From Roseococcus suduntuyensis (lineage in GTDB: Bacteria > Pseudomonadota > Alphaproteobacteria > Acetobacterales > Acetobacteraceae): a DNA stretch of 64,000 nucleotides. The stretch is from assembly GCF_014196305.1 (NCBI RefSeq), contig NZ_JACIDJ010000006.1:124001-188000 (forward strand). The letters are read 5' to 3'. Position numbers and translations under genes: made by a program. This document shows positions 1-9,285 of this stretch, piece after piece (the first letter of the stretch is position 1; each line of letters starts with the position of its first letter). The notes under the pieces are model-generated. The model searched no databases. It was not told the DNA's origin and was given only the letters and a program-made list of their open reading frames with translations.

Positions 1-695
1 CCGCCAGCGCGGCGCTGGCCCAGGCGCAGCTTCTCTACGGCTATGGCCCCTATCTCGACCGCGTGCCCGCGCACCCCGGACAGTCCCGCCACGCCAGCGA
101 CAACCGCGAGGAGATGGACCGCGCCGCCGCCGCGCTGGACGCCGCCGCCGCCGGCGCGCGCGTGGCCATGGTGACGGGCGGCGACCCCGGCGTCTTCGCC
201 ATGGCCGCCGCGGTGTGCGAGGCCATCGAGCACGGCAAGCCGGACTGGCGCGCGCTGGAAGTGCAGGTCCATCCCGGCATCACCGCCATGCTGGCGCTGG
301 CGGCACGGGCCGGCGCGCCGCTCGGGCATGATTTCTGCGCCATCTCGTTGTCCGACAACCTCAAGCCCTGGGAGGTGGTGGAACAACGCCTGGCCGCCGC
401 CGCCGGGGCGGGCTTCGCCATCGCGCTCTACAATCCCATCAGCCGGGCGCGGCCCTGGCAGCTGGGCGCGGCCTTCGCCTGCCTCTCGCGCCATCTGCCG
501 CCCGAGGTGCCGGTCATCTTCGGCCATGCCGTGGCCCGCGCGGCGGAGCAGGTGGTGATCGCCCCTCTGGCCGAGGCCGCCACCCAGCCCGCCAGCATGG
601 CGAGCTGCATCATCATCGGCACGCGGCAGACGCGGGTGGTGCCGCGCGCGGGCCTCGCGCCGCTGGCCTATACGCCGCGCAGGTTCAGCGCATGA
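1..695 (+). CDS. cobJ: Precorrin-3B C17-methyltransferase, 5' end cut off
   Basis: This enzyme makes precorrin-4 from precorrin-3B by SAM-dependent methylation at C17 with ring contraction, in aerobic cobalamin synthesis. The reading frame is open from the first base of the window, so the start codon and the N-terminal SAM-site glycine motif lie upstream. About 230 residues remain. Visible family marks are YGPYLDRVP near the left edge, the SAM-contacting GGDPGVFAMA, and ALYNPISRARPW. The tail overlaps the convergent cobK gene by 28 bp. Family members are about 250 residues, so only a short N-terminal piece is missing. The identification is firm from the motifs and the neighbours. Confidence 0.93.
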   Translation, partial: ASAALAQAQLLYGYGPYLDRVPAHPGQSRHASDNREEMDRAAAALDAAAAGARVAMVTGGDPGVFAMAAAVCEAIEHGKPDWRALEVQVHPGITAMLALAARAGAPLGHDFCAISLSDNLKPWEVVEQRLAAAAGAGFAIALYNPISRARPWQLGAAFACLSRHLPPEVPVIFGHAVARAAEQVVIAPLAEAATQPASMASCIIIGTRQTRVVPRAGLAPLAYTPRRFSA

Positions 696-1426
696 GAGAG
701 CCAGTCCAGCGCGGCCTGCACATTTGTCACCCGCGGCGCATCGGGCGGCGCGGGGCGTTGCAGCACCAGCACAGGCAGGCCGCGCGCGCGGGCGGCGACC
801 AGCTTGGCGTGGCTGGCCGTGCCGCCGCTGTTCTTGCAGACGATGACCTCGATGCCGTGCGCGTCCAGCAGCCGCGCCTCATCCTCCAGCGTGAAGGGGC
901 CGCGCGCGGTCAGGCAGGTCACCTCCGGCATGGGCGGGGGCGGTGTGATGGGGTCCACGCTGCGGATCAGGTAGCGGTGTTGGGGTGCCATGGCGAAGCC
1001 TGCCACCTCCTGCCGGCCCAGCGCCAGGAAGACGCGGCGGGGTGCGGCCCCCAGCGCGGCGCAGGCGGCGGCCACGTCGGCCACGGGGCGCCAGTCATCG
1101 CCGGCTTCCGGCACCCAGGCGGGGCGCGCCAGGCACAGCAGGGGCACGCCCGCGCGCCGCGCGGCCAGGGCCGCATGGGCCGAGATGCGCGCGGCATAGG
1201 GGTGCGTCGCGTCCAGCAGCGCCGCCACGCGGTGTTCGCGCAGCCAGGCTTCCAGCCCCTCCGCGCCGCCGAAGCCGCCCACCCGCACCGGCACGGGCAT
1301 GGCCACCGGGCGTTGCGTGCGGCCGGCCAGCGAGAGGGTCACGTCGAGATCACCGCGCGCGGCCAAGGCTTCGGCCAGGAGCCGCGCCTCGGTGGTGCCG
1401 CCCAGCAGCAGGAGGTGGGGTCGCAT
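668..1426 (-). CDS. cobK: Precorrin-6A reductase
   Basis: The enzyme reduces precorrin-6A to dihydroprecorrin-6 (precorrin-6B) with NADPH in the aerobic cobalamin route. The 252-residue protein has the family length. It opens with LLLLGGTTEARLLA, the nucleotide-binding start of the CobK/CbiJ family, and carries the conserved DATHPYAARIS about a third of the way in. The chosen ATG at 1426 overlaps the divergent cobL ATG by two bases: the two starts share the tetranucleotide CATG. A longer upstream frame exists but would run into cobL. The gene stands alone on the minus strand inside a plus-strand cluster, so any promoter must lie within cobL coding sequence. Confidence 0.93.
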   Translation of the reverse strand: MRPHLLLLGGTTEARLLAEALAARGDLDVTLSLAGRTQRPVAMPVPVRVGGFGGAEGLEAWLREHRVAALLDATHPYAARISAHAALAARRAGVPLLCLARPAWVPEAGDDWRPVADVAAACAALGAAPRRVFLALGRQEVAGFAMAPQHRYLIRSVDPITPPPPMPEVTCLTARGPFTLEDEARLLDAHGIEVIVCKNSGGTASHAKLVAARARGLPVLVLQRPAPPDAPRVTNVQAALDWLSHALNLRGV

Positions 1427-2645
1427 GGATGAGGCTTCGCGCGCCGCGCCCTGGTTGTCCATCATCGGCATCGGCGAGGATGGGTTGGCGGGGTTGGGCA
1501 CGGCCGCCCTCGCTTACCTGGCCGGCGCCGAGACCGTGTTCGGGGGCGCGCGGCATCTGCGCCTCGCGGCCGGGGGGATCACGGGGGAGGCGCAAACCTG
1601 GCCCTCGCCCTTCAGCGTGGCGCCTGTGCTGGCCCTGCGCGGGCGGCGCGTGGCGGTGCTGACCTCGGGCGACCCCATGTGGCACGGCGCCGGCGCCAGC
1701 CTGCTGCGCGAGATCCCGGCCGAGGAGGCGCGGGTCTTCCCCCATGCCTCCGCCGCAAGCCTTGCCGCCGCGCGGCTGGGCTGGCCGCTGGCGGAGGTGA
1801 CCACGCTCTCCCTGCACGGCCGGGACATGGCCCTGCTGCGCCCGCATCTGCACCCCGGCGCGCGGCTGATCCTGCTCACCAGCGGCGCCGAGGCGCCGGC
1901 CGCCATCGCCGCCCTGCTGGCGGGCCTGGGCTTCGGCGACAGCCGGCTGGCGCTGCTGGAGGCGCTGGGCGGGCCGGAGGAGCGCCTCCGCACCGCGCGT
2001 GCCGCGGGCTTCGCCCTGGCCGCGCCGCACCCGCTGAACACCTTGGCGGTGGAGGTGGTGGCGGCGCCGGATGCCACCTGGCTGCCGCGCGCCCCCGGCC
2101 TGCCGGATGCCCTGTTCGAGCATGACGGGCAGCTCACGAAGCGAGAGGCGCGGGCACTGGCCTTGTCCGCCCTGCGCCCCTTCCCGGGCGGGCTGTTGTG
2201 GGATGTGGGGGCAGGTGCTGGCTCCATCGGCATCGAATGGATGCTGGCGCATCCCGCCTGCCGCGCCATCGGCATCGAGGCACGGGCGGACCGTGCCACG
2301 CGCGCCGCCGCCAATGCCGCGGCGCTGGGCGTGCCCGGCCTGCGCCTGGTGGTGGGCGAGGCGCCAGCCGCGCTGGCCGGCCTGCCCGCGCCCGATGCCA
2401 TCTTCCTGGGCGGTGGCGCCAATGACCCCGGCGTGTTCGACGCGGCGCTGGAAGCGCTCAAGCCGGGCGGCGTCTTCGTGGCCCATGCCGTGACGCTGGA
2501 GACCGAGGCCCTGCTGCTGGCCCGCCACGCCGCGCTGGGCGGCGAGATGCTGCGGATCAACCTCGCCCGCGCCGAGGCGGTGGGGTCCATGACCGGCTGG
2601 CGCGCGGCCATGCCCGTGACCCAATGGATCTGGCGCAAGCCATGA
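1425..2645 (+). CDS. cobL: Precorrin-6Y C5,15-methyltransferase (decarboxylating)
   Basis: This bifunctional enzyme methylates C5 and C15 of precorrin-6B and decarboxylates the acetate side chain to give precorrin-8. The 406-residue protein is full length for the two-domain (CbiE+CbiT) form. The N-terminal domain begins [14 protein letters not shown] and has TSGDPMWHG. The C-terminal domain begins near residue 215 and shows the class I methyltransferase glycine loop [14 protein letters not shown]. The start at 1425 gives [10 protein letters not shown] directly before the first glycine motif; longer versions would extend into cobK. The stop overlaps the cobE start (ATGA), which implies translational coupling of cobL, cobE and cobM. 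Confidence 0.94.
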   Translation: MDEASRAAPWLSIIGIGEDGLAGLGTAALAYLAGAETVFGGARHLRLAAGGITGEAQTWPSPFSVAPVLALRGRRVAVLTSGDPMWHGAGASLLREIPAEEARVFPHASAASLAAARLGWPLAEVTTLSLHGRDMALLRPHLHPGARLILLTSGAEAPAAIAALLAGLGFGDSRLALLEALGGPEERLRTARAAGFALAAPHPLNTLAVEVVAAPDATWLPRAPGLPDALFEHDGQLTKREARALALSALRPFPGGLLWDVGAGAGSIGIEWMLAHPACRAIGIEARADRATRAAANAAALGVPGLRLVVGEAPAALAGLPAPDAIFLGGGANDPGVFDAALEALKPGGVFVAHAVTLETEALLLARHAALGGEMLRINLARAEAVGSMTGWRAAMPVTQWIWRKP

Positions 2646-3025
2646 TGGTGGCGGGTTTGGGCTGCCGGCGCGGCGCGCCGGCCGAGGATGTGCTGGCGGC
2701 CATCACCTACGCCCTCTCGGTGGCGGGGCGCGAGGCGACGGGCCTCGCCCGGCTGGCCACCAGCGCGGCCAAGGCGGGCGAGCCCGGCCTGCGCCACGCC
2801 GCTGCGGTGCTGGGGTTGGAGTTGCTTTCTCTGCCGGAGGCCGCGCTGCACGCCGCCGCCCCGCATTGTCTGACCCGATCGGCCCGCGCGCTGGAGGCCA
2901 CCGGCCTGCCCTCCCTGGCCGAGGCCGCGGCCCTGGCCGGGGCGGGGGAGGGGGCCCGGCTGCTCGGCCCCCGCGTCGCCGCCGGGCGGGCCGCCACCTG
3001 CGCCCTGGCGGAGTGCCTGCCATGA
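2642..3025 (+). CDS. cobE: CobE/CbiG C-terminal-domain protein
   Basis: A 127-residue protein of the CobE family, equivalent to the C-terminal domain of CbiG. In aerobic organisms CobE is needed for normal cobalamin yield, but its exact chemistry is not settled. The start [20 protein letters not shown] matches the family's GIGCRRG-type opening. The middle section [11 protein letters not shown] and the late [13 protein letters not shown] segment also fit. The ATG at 2642 overlaps the cobL stop, and the stop overlaps the cobM ATG at 3022, so the gene is held tightly between two methyltransferases. An alternative ATG lies one codon later. Role is by family and context. Confidence 0.85.
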   Translation: MMVAGLGCRRGAPAEDVLAAITYALSVAGREATGLARLATSAAKAGEPGLRHAAAVLGLELLSLPEAALHAAAPHCLTRSARALEATGLPSLAEAAALAGAGEGARLLGPRVAAGRAATCALAECLP

Positions 3026-3786
3026 CCGTCCATTTCATCGGCGCCGGGCCGGGTGCGGCCGACCTGCTGACGCTGCGCGGGCGGGACATCCTGGCACGCT
3101 GCCCCGTCTGCCTCTACGCCGGCTCCATCATCCCGCGCGAGATGCTGACGCATTGCCCGCCCGATGCGCGGCTGGTGGACACGGCGCCGATGACCCTCGA
3201 CGAGATCGAGGCCGAATGCGTGACCGCACACGCAGCGGGGCAGGATGTGGCGCGGCTGCATTCCGGGGACCTCTCGATCTATTCCGCCATCGCCGAGCAG
3301 AAGCGGCGGCTGGAGGCGCGCGGCATTCCTGTCAGCCTCACGCCCGGCGTGCCGGCCTTCGCCGCCGCGGCGGCCCTGCTGGGGCGGGAACTGACCGTAC
3401 CGGCGCTGGCCCAATCGGTGGTGCTGACGCGGATGCCGGGCCGGGCCTCGCCGATGCCGGAGGGCGAGAAGCTTGCCAGCTTCGCGGCGACCGGGGCCAC
3501 GCTGGCGATCCATCTCGCCGTGCCGCAGCTCGCGCGCATCGTGGAGGAATTACTCCCCTTCTACGGCGCCGATTGCCCCGTGGCCGTGGTGGTCCGCGCC
3601 TCCTGGCCCGATGAACAGGTGTTTCGCGGCAGGCTAGCCGACATCGCGCCACAGGTCGCGGCGGCGGGGGTGGAGCGCACGGCGCTGATCCTGGTGGGGC
3701 CGGCGCTGGCACCGGAGGATTTTCGCGAGAGCGCCCTCTACGCGCCCGATTATCAGCGCCGCTTCAAGGGCAGGGAGGGGCTGTGA
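3022..3786 (+). CDS. cobM: Precorrin-4 C11-methyltransferase
   Basis: CobM transfers a methyl group from SAM to C11 of precorrin-4, giving precorrin-5. The 254-residue protein is full length. Tetrapyrrole methylase marks are the N-terminal [23 protein letters not shown], the [10 protein letters not shown] loop and [15 protein letters not shown]. The later [14 protein letters not shown] is typical of CobM/CbiF. The ATG at 3022 overlaps the cobE stop, so it is the last gene of the coupled cobL-cobE-cobM run. Its 3' end overlaps the convergent cbiD gene by 34 bp. Confidence is high. Confidence 0.95.
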   Translation: MTVHFIGAGPGAADLLTLRGRDILARCPVCLYAGSIIPREMLTHCPPDARLVDTAPMTLDEIEAECVTAHAAGQDVARLHSGDLSIYSAIAEQKRRLEARGIPVSLTPGVPAFAAAAALLGRELTVPALAQSVVLTRMPGRASPMPEGEKLASFAATGATLAIHLAVPQLARIVEELLPFYGADCPVAVVVRASWPDEQVFRGRLADIAPQVAAAGVERTALILVGPALAPEDFRESALYAPDYQRRFKGREGL

Positions 3787-4853
3787 CCCACCGCCGCGAA
3801 ATCCGCCCGGCCTACCAGCCGGCCCGTGCGGTCGAAGACCACGATCTCCAGCTCGGTGGGCGCGGGAACCAGCGCCTCTGCCGCCACGGCCCAGGCGCGG
3901 GCGGCGATGGCATCGCCCAGCGGTTGGCCGGCCGCCTCCGCGATCTGGAAGGCCTCGGCCACCGTGTTCGCGGCGGCGATGCGTGCGGCCAGCGCTACGT
4001 CGGGCAGCAGGGCGCCGAGCGCGCCAAGGTCCGCCTCGCCCCGCTTGGAATGCAGGTCGAGCCGCCTCTGCGCCAGCTTGGTCATCTTGGCGACGCCGCC
4101 CGCCACGGTCACACGCGCGACGGGATGGCGGCGGAGGTATTTCAGCATGCCGCCCACGAAATCACCCATCTCGATCAGCGCCACATCCGGCAGGCCGTGC
4201 AGCTTTCGCACCGCGGCCTCCGAGGCGCTGCCGGTGCTGCCCGCCACATGCGCGATGCCCATGGCGCGCGCCACATCCACGCCGCGATGGATGGAATCGA
4301 TCCAGGCCGCGCAGGAATAGGGGATGACGATGCCCGTGGTGCCCAGCACCGACAGCCCGCCCAGGATGCCGAGCCTGCCGTTCAGCGTGCGCTCGGCCAG
4401 CCTCTCGCCATCGGCGATGGAGATTTCCACCTCGGCATCCGGCGCGGGCGAGACCTCCTCCAGCGCCGCCCGGATCATGGCGCGGGGCCCTGGGTTGATG
4501 GCGGGCTCGCCGGGCGGCAAAGGCAGGCCGGGACGGGTGATGGTGCCGACACCCGGCCCCGCGCGGAAACGCAGCCCCGCGCCGCGCGCCAGCGGCCGCA
4601 CCGTGACCAGGATCAGCGCGCCATGGGTCACGTCGGGGTCATCCCCCGCATCCTTCACGATGGCGGCCAGCGCGCCGCCCTCCATAAGCTCAGCGCGGGC
4701 CAGGGCGAAGGCGGGGGTCTCCCCGCCAGGCAGGCGGATGGTCACGGGGTCGGGGAAGTCCCCATGCACCAGGGCGGCATAGGCGGCCTTGGCCGCGGCC
4801 GTGGCACAGGCGCCGGTGGTCCAGCCGCGGCGCAGCGTCTTGCCCTCATCCAT
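3753..4853 (-). CDS. cbiD: Cobalt-precorrin-5B C1-methyltransferase (CbiD family)
   Basis: CbiD methylates C1 of the corrin ring. It is best known from the anaerobic pathway, where the substrate is cobalt-precorrin-5B. The 366-residue protein has the diagnostic [17 protein letters not shown] near the N-terminus, [28 protein letters not shown] and [11 protein letters not shown]. The ATG at 4853 leaves only 44 bp to the divergent cobA start; a longer frame would overlap cobA. Surrounding genes belong to the aerobic pathway, whose C1-methyltransferase is normally CobF. No cobF is visible here, so CbiD probably fills that step (inference). Confidence 0.93.
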   Translation of the reverse strand: MDEGKTLRRGWTTGACATAAAKAAYAALVHGDFPDPVTIRLPGGETPAFALARAELMEGGALAAIVKDAGDDPDVTHGALILVTVRPLARGAGLRFRAGPGVGTITRPGLPLPPGEPAINPGPRAMIRAALEEVSPAPDAEVEISIADGERLAERTLNGRLGILGGLSVLGTTGIVIPYSCAAWIDSIHRGVDVARAMGIAHVAGSTGSASEAAVRKLHGLPDVALIEMGDFVGGMLKYLRRHPVARVTVAGGVAKMTKLAQRRLDLHSKRGEADLGALGALLPDVALAARIAAANTVAEAFQIAEAAGQPLGDAIAARAWAVAAEALVPAPTELEIVVFDRTGRLVGRADFAAVGHSPSLPLKRR

Positions 4854-4897
4854 GGCGGCTTCGGTAGCGCGGCGCCCTGCCCCGCGATAGGCCCGGC

Positions 4898-5686
4898 GTG
4901 AACGCGGACGCCCTTGCCGCGCTGCTCGCCCGCACCCGCCGCATGGCGCCGGGCGAGGTCTGGCTCGCCGGTGCGGGCCCCGGCGACCCCGGCCTGCTGA
5001 CACTGGAGGTGCTGGGCGCGCTGGGCCAGGCCGACATCATCATCCATGACGCGCTGATCGAGGCCGAGGTGCTGGCGCTGGCCCGCCCCGGCGCCGAGCT
5101 CGTCTTCGTGGGGAAGCGCGGCGGCCGACCCTCGGCCCGCCAGGCGGAAATCACGGCCCTGCTGGTGGCCGAGGCGCGCGCCGGCCGCCGCGTGCTGCGC
5201 CTCAAGGGTGGCGACCCCTTCGTGTTCGGCCGGGGCGGGGAGGAGGCGGTGGCGCTGGCCGAGGCCAACATCCCCTTCCGCGTGCTGCCGGGGCTGACCT
5301 CGGGCCTCGCCGCCATGACGGCGGCCAGCATCCCGGCCACGATGCGCGAGACCAACCAGGCCATCATCCTCGCCACCGGCCATGCCGCCGACACCTCCCA
5401 GGCGCCGGACTGGGCGGCGCTGGCGCGCACCGGCCAGCCCATCCTGCTCTACATGGCGACCCGAACGCTGCCGGCCATCGTGGCCGCGCTTCTGGAGGGT
5501 GGGCTGCCGCCGGCCACGCCCGCCGCCGTGGTGGTGGGGGCGACGACGCCCGACCAAGCGGTGATCGTGACGCGGCTGGACGCGCTGGCGGAGATGGACA
5601 TTCCCTCGCCCGCCATCATCGGCATCGGCGCCATCGTGGCGGTGCGCGAACGCCTGCTGGCCCATGCCGGAAGGCTGCTGGCCTGA
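4898..5686 (+). CDS. cobA: Uroporphyrinogen-III C-methyltransferase
   Basis: CobA (SUMT) adds methyl groups at C2 and C7 of uroporphyrinogen III to give precorrin-2, the entry point to cobalamin and siroheme. The 262-residue protein is a stand-alone SUMT without CysG oxidase or ferrochelatase domains. Key motifs are WLAGAGPGDPGLLTL, VFVGKRGG, RLKGGDPFVFGRGGEE and PGLTSGLAA. The start is a GTG at 4898, since no ATG fits before the first motif. The stop directly abuts the cobB ATG at 5687. It heads the plus-strand run cobA-cobB-cobT-cobS-cobC. Confidence 0.95.
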   Translation: MNADALAALLARTRRMAPGEVWLAGAGPGDPGLLTLEVLGALGQADIIIHDALIEAEVLALARPGAELVFVGKRGGRPSARQAEITALLVAEARAGRRVLRLKGGDPFVFGRGGEEAVALAEANIPFRVLPGLTSGLAAMTAASIPATMRETNQAIILATGHAADTSQAPDWAALARTGQPILLYMATRTLPAIVAALLEGGLPPATPAAVVVGATTPDQAVIVTRLDALAEMDIPSPAIIGIGAIVAVRERLLAHAGRLLA

Positions 5687-7003
5687 ATGCGCGGCCTGGT
5701 TATCGCCGCCCCGCGCTCCGGCGCGGGCAAGACCACGGTGACGCTGGGACTGCTGGCGGCCCTCGCCGCGCGGGGCGTGGCCGTGCGGGCGGCCAAGATC
5801 GGGCCGGACTACATCGACACGGGTTTCCACGCCGCCGCCACGGGCCGGCCGGGCATGAACCTCGACAGCTGGGCCATGCCGGAGGCGCTGCGCGATGCCC
5901 TGCTGGCCGAGGCCGCGCACGGCGCCGACCTGCTGTTGGCCGAGGGCGCCATGGGCCTCTTCGACGGCATCCCGGGGCCGGAGGGGCAGCGCGGTTCCGC
6001 GGCCGATCTCTGCGCGCGGCACGGGCTGCCGGTGCTGCTGCTGCTGGATGTGGGTGGGCAGGCGCAGACGGCCGCCGCCATGCTGCGCGGCTTCGCCACC
6101 CATGACCCGGCCGTGCGGATCGCGGGCGTGGTGCTGAACCGCCTGGGCAGCCCCCGCCACCGGCGCCTGGTGGAGGAGGCGATGGCGCCGCTCGGCATTC
6201 CCGTGCTGGGGGGCATTCCCAAGGACGCGCCGCCCGCCTTGCCCGAACGCCATCTGGGCCTCGTCCAGGCCGAGGAACACCCGGCCCTGGCCGAGGCGCT
6301 GTCGCGGCTCGCCGCCATGGCCGAGGCGCATCTGGACCTGGAGGGCATCCTGGCCGCCGCGGCACCGCTGCGCCTGCACCCTGGCCGCGCGGTGGCTTTG
6401 CGCCCACCGGGGCAGCGCATCGCGCTGGCGCGGGATGCCGCCTTCTCCTTCGTCTATGGGCATGTTCTGGCGGGCTGGCGGGCGGCCGGGGCGGAGGTTG
6501 TTCCGTTCTCGCCGCTGGCTGACGAGGCGCCGCCGCCCGGTTGCGATGCCTGCTGGCTGCCCGGCGGCTACCCGGAACTGCACGCCGCGCGCCTTTCCGC
6601 GGCCACGCGCTTCCGCGCGGGGCTCACCGCCTTCGCCGCCACCCGCCCGGTGCATGGCGAGTGCGGCGGCTACATGGTGCTGGGCCAGGCGCTGACCGAT
6701 GCGGCCGGGCAGACCCATGCCATGGCGGGGCTGCTCGGCCATTCCACCAGCTTCGCCACGCGGCGGCTGCACCTGGGCTACCGCCGCGCGCGGCTGCTGG
6801 CGGATGGGGTGCTGGGCGCGGCCGGCCGGCATCTGCGCGGCCATGAGTTCCACTATGCCACCGAGGCGAACCCCGGCACCGATGCGCCCTTCGCCGCGCT
6901 GCAGGATGGCGAGGGGCGCGACCTCGGCCCGGCCGGCGGACGGCGTGGCCATGTCTCGGGCAGCTTCTTCCACATGATCGCCGAGGAGGGCCCCGCCCCA
7001 TGA
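5687..7003 (+). CDS. cobB: Hydrogenobyrinic acid a,c-diamide synthase
   Basis: The enzyme amidates the a and c carboxylates of hydrogenobyrinic acid (or cobyrinate), using glutamine and ATP. The 438-residue protein is full length. Its N-terminal half is a P-loop dethiobiotin-synthetase-like domain with APRSGAGKTTVT, KIGPDYIDTGFH and LLAEGAMGLFDG. Its C-terminal half is a class I glutamine amidotransferase-like domain with WLPGGYPELHA and the nucleophile context VHGECGGYMVLG, and a C-terminal HEFHY. It abuts cobA and overlaps cobT by the tetranucleotide ATGA. Confidence is high. Confidence 0.95.
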   Translation: MRGLVIAAPRSGAGKTTVTLGLLAALAARGVAVRAAKIGPDYIDTGFHAAATGRPGMNLDSWAMPEALRDALLAEAAHGADLLLAEGAMGLFDGIPGPEGQRGSAADLCARHGLPVLLLLDVGGQAQTAAAMLRGFATHDPAVRIAGVVLNRLGSPRHRRLVEEAMAPLGIPVLGGIPKDAPPALPERHLGLVQAEEHPALAEALSRLAAMAEAHLDLEGILAAAAPLRLHPGRAVALRPPGQRIALARDAAFSFVYGHVLAGWRAAGAEVVPFSPLADEAPPPGCDACWLPGGYPELHAARLSAATRFRAGLTAFAATRPVHGECGGYMVLGQALTDAAGQTHAMAGLLGHSTSFATRRLHLGYRRARLLADGVLGAAGRHLRGHEFHYATEANPGTDAPFAALQDGEGRDLGPAGGRRGHVSGSFFHMIAEEGPAP

Positions 7004-7995
7004 CCACCGATGCCAAGACCCGCCTCGACGCGCTCGCCAAGCCCCCCGGCAGCCTGGGCAAGCTGGAACGCCTGGCGCTGCGCCTCGCCGCCACCCAGGG
7101 GCGGCTCGACCCGCGCACGCGCCCCCGCCGCCTGGTCATCTTCGCCGGCGATCATGGCGTGGTGGCGGATGGGGTGGGGCTTTGGCCCTCCGCCGTCACG
7201 GGTGCCATGATGCGGCTGATGCGCGAGGGGCGTTCCTCGGCCAGCGCGCTGGGCCGCGCGGCGGGGGCGGAGTTCCTGCTGGTGGATGCGGGCTCGCTCA
7301 CCGAGGGCCTGGCGCCGGGGCCGGGCTTCCTCGATGCGCGGGTGGGTCGCGGCACGGCGAGCCTCGCCCATGGCCCCGCCATGTCGGTCGCCGAGTTCGA
7401 CGCCGCCTGGGCATTGGGCGCGCGCGTGGCCGCCGAGGCCGCCGGCCAGGGCATCGCCGTGCTGGCGCTGGGCGAGATGGGCATCGGCAACACCACCGCC
7501 GCCGCCGCCCTGGGCGCGCTGCTGACGGGCGAGGCGCCCGAGGCCATGGTCGGCCCCGGCGCGGGCGCCAGCCCGGAAAGCCTTGCCCGCAAGCGCGCCG
7601 TGGTGGCCGCCGCCGTGGCGCGTGCGCGGGCCGAACCCGACCACCGTGCCGCCATCGCGGGCCTGTGCGGCTACGAGATCGCGGCGCTGGCCGGCTGCAT
7701 CGCGGAGGGCAGCCGGCACCGCCTGACCGTGGTGCTGGACGGGCTGATCGTGGGCGCCGCGGCCCTGGTGGCCCAGCGCCTCCACCCCGGCGCGTTGGAT
7801 GGCGCCATCGCCGCGCATGTCGGCGCCGAGCCCGGCCATGCGCGGATGCTGGCGACGCTGGGCCTCGAACCCTTCCTCGACTGGGAATTGCGCCTGGGCG
7901 AGGGCAGCGGGGCCGCGCTGCTGCTGCCCCTGCTGGATGGCGCCGCCGCTCTGCTGACCGAAGTCGCCACGCTGGCGGAAGTCACGGGCGGCTGA
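7000..7995 (+). CDS. cobT: Nicotinate-nucleotide--dimethylbenzimidazole phosphoribosyltransferase
   Basis: This enzyme makes alpha-ribazole phosphate from nicotinate mononucleotide and 5,6-dimethylbenzimidazole for the lower ligand of cobalamin. It is CobT in Salmonella naming and CobU in Pseudomonas denitrificans naming. The 331-residue protein shows KPPGSLGKLE at the start, IFAGDHGVVADGV, the family signature GEMGIGNTTAAAA and a C-terminal LRLGEGSGAAL that contains the likely catalytic glutamate. The ATG overlaps the cobB stop, and the stop shares one base with the cobS ATG at 7995. Confidence is high. Confidence 0.95.
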   Translation: MTTDAKTRLDALAKPPGSLGKLERLALRLAATQGRLDPRTRPRRLVIFAGDHGVVADGVGLWPSAVTGAMMRLMREGRSSASALGRAAGAEFLLVDAGSLTEGLAPGPGFLDARVGRGTASLAHGPAMSVAEFDAAWALGARVAAEAAGQGIAVLALGEMGIGNTTAAAALGALLTGEAPEAMVGPGAGASPESLARKRAVVAAAVARARAEPDHRAAIAGLCGYEIAALAGCIAEGSRHRLTVVLDGLIVGAAALVAQRLHPGALDGAIAAHVGAEPGHARMLATLGLEPFLDWELRLGEGSGAALLLPLLDGAAALLTEVATLAEVTGG

Positions 7996-8747
7996 TGCGC
8001 GACTGGGTGCAGCCCCTGGCGCTGGCGCTGCGCTTCCTCAGCCGCCTCTCATTTCCTGGCGAGGACATGGCGCGCTTCCAACGCGACCTGCCGCGCGGGC
8101 TGATGTTCTTCCCGCTGGCGGGCGCGCTGCTGGCGGGGCCGACGGCGCTGGTGCTGCTGGGCGCGGCGCAGGTGTTTCCGCTGTATCTCGCGGTCCTGCT
8201 GGCGCTGGGCTTCGACGCTTGGCTGGGGCGCGGGCTGCACGAGGACGCGCTGGCCGATCTCTGTGACGGGCTGGGCGGCGGCCGCACGCCGGAGGACGTT
8301 CTCCGCATCATGAAGGACAGCGCCATCGGCGCCTTTGGCGCGCTGGCGCTGGGCTTCGCCCTGGTGTTGCGGGCGGCCGCGCTGGTGGCGCAGGACGACC
8401 CCTGGCGCGCGGCGCTGGCGCTGGTGGTGGCCGGCGCCGTGGCACGGCTGCTGATGCTGGCCGTGATCTGGCGCGTGCCGGCCCTGCCGGGGCTGGGCGG
8501 CAGCGTGGCGGGGGCGATGGACGGGCGGCGCTTCGCCCTGGCGGTTCTGCTGGCGCTGCCGGTGCTGGGGGTGGGGGGCTGGCTCTCGCCCGGCGGCATG
8601 GCGCTCGCGCTGCTGGGCGCCGCCGCCTTCTTCATCTGGTATCGCGCACTGCTGCTGCGCCGCCTGGGCGGGGCCAATGGCGATGCCATGGGCGCCGCCG
8701 CCTGCGCCGGTCTGGTGATGGTGCCGCTGGGTTTCGCCGCGTGGTGA
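7995..8747 (+). CDS. cobS: Adenosylcobinamide-GDP ribazoletransferase
   Basis: This integral membrane enzyme (CobS, also named CobV) joins adenosylcobinamide-GDP with alpha-ribazole or its phosphate to complete the nucleotide loop. The 250-residue protein is rich in hydrophobic helices. It carries the acidic family motif HEDALADLCDGLGGGRTPEDVL, given here only as a positional guide to residues around 75-95, followed by KDSAIGAFG. The ATG at 7995 shares its first base with the cobT stop, which decides the start. The gene's final codons overlap the GTG start of the downstream phosphatase. Confidence is high. Confidence 0.94.
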   Translation: MRDWVQPLALALRFLSRLSFPGEDMARFQRDLPRGLMFFPLAGALLAGPTALVLLGAAQVFPLYLAVLLALGFDAWLGRGLHEDALADLCDGLGGGRTPEDVLRIMKDSAIGAFGALALGFALVLRAAALVAQDDPWRAALALVVAGAVARLLMLAVIWRVPALPGLGGSVAGAMDGRRFALAVLLALPVLGVGGWLSPGGMALALLGAAAFFIWYRALLLRRLGGANGDAMGAAACAGLVMVPLGFAAW

Positions 8748-9280
8748 TCATGCTGCGCCACACCGAGGTGGCCGCGCATTGGCGCGGGCGCTGCTATGGC
8801 GCGCGTGATGTGGGGCTGTCCGCGCAAGGCCGGGCCGCCGCGCGTCATCTGGCCGCGACGCTGGAGGGGCCGGGCATCACGCGGGTGCAGGCTTCGCCGC
8901 TGCGGCGCGCGCGGTTCCTGGGCGGGCTGCTGGCCAGGCGCTTCGGCCTGCCGCTGGAGATCGTGCCCGCCTTGGCCGAACGCGACTTCGGCGACTGGGA
9001 AGGCCAGTCCTGGGACGCCATCCATGCCGCCCATGGCGACGCCATGATGGGGATGATCGAGGCGCCCGGCAGCTTCCGCCCGGGTGGCGGCGAGACCACC
9101 CTGGAACTCGCCGCACGGATCGAAGCCTGGTTCGCCGGGCTGCCGCCGCATGAGGGCACGCTCGCCATCACCCATGGCGGGCCGGTGGCCGCCTTGCGCG
9201 GTCGGTTGGCGGGCCAGCCGGTGCGCGGCTGGCTGGCCCTGGTGCCCGCGCTGGGCGAGGCGGTACGCCTGCCCGGCTGA
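8741..9280 (+). CDS. cobC: Alpha-ribazole phosphatase-like histidine phosphatase
   Basis: A 179-residue histidine-phosphatase (phosphoglycerate mutase superfamily) protein, most likely the alpha-ribazole-5'-phosphate phosphatase of the nucleotide loop branch. The catalytic motif reads LRHTEV, with Thr in place of the usual Gly after RH; this variant is common in CobC-type phosphatases. Other residues are ASPLRRAR, AERDFGDWEG and the second catalytic histidine in ITHGGPVAALRG. The start is a GTG at 8741 that overlaps the end of cobS; an in-frame ATG at 8750 is an alternative. Substrate is inferred from its place at the end of the cob operon. Confidence 0.85.
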   Translation: MVIMLRHTEVAAHWRGRCYGARDVGLSAQGRAAARHLAATLEGPGITRVQASPLRRARFLGGLLARRFGLPLEIVPALAERDFGDWEGQSWDAIHAAHGDAMMGMIEAPGSFRPGGGETTLELAARIEAWFAGLPPHEGTLAITHGGPVAALRGRLAGQPVRGWLALVPALGEAVRLPG

Positions 9281-9285
9281 CCCCG

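Noticed and set aside
4854-4897. Possible cobalamin riboswitch between cbiD and cobA
   Set aside because: Only 44 bp are available, too short for a cobalamin aptamer, and no B12-box-like sequence was recognised.
4742-6973. 743-codon minus-strand frame through cobA and cobB
   Set aside because: Translation is compositionally biased antisense sequence; cobA and cobB on the plus strand explain the region fully.
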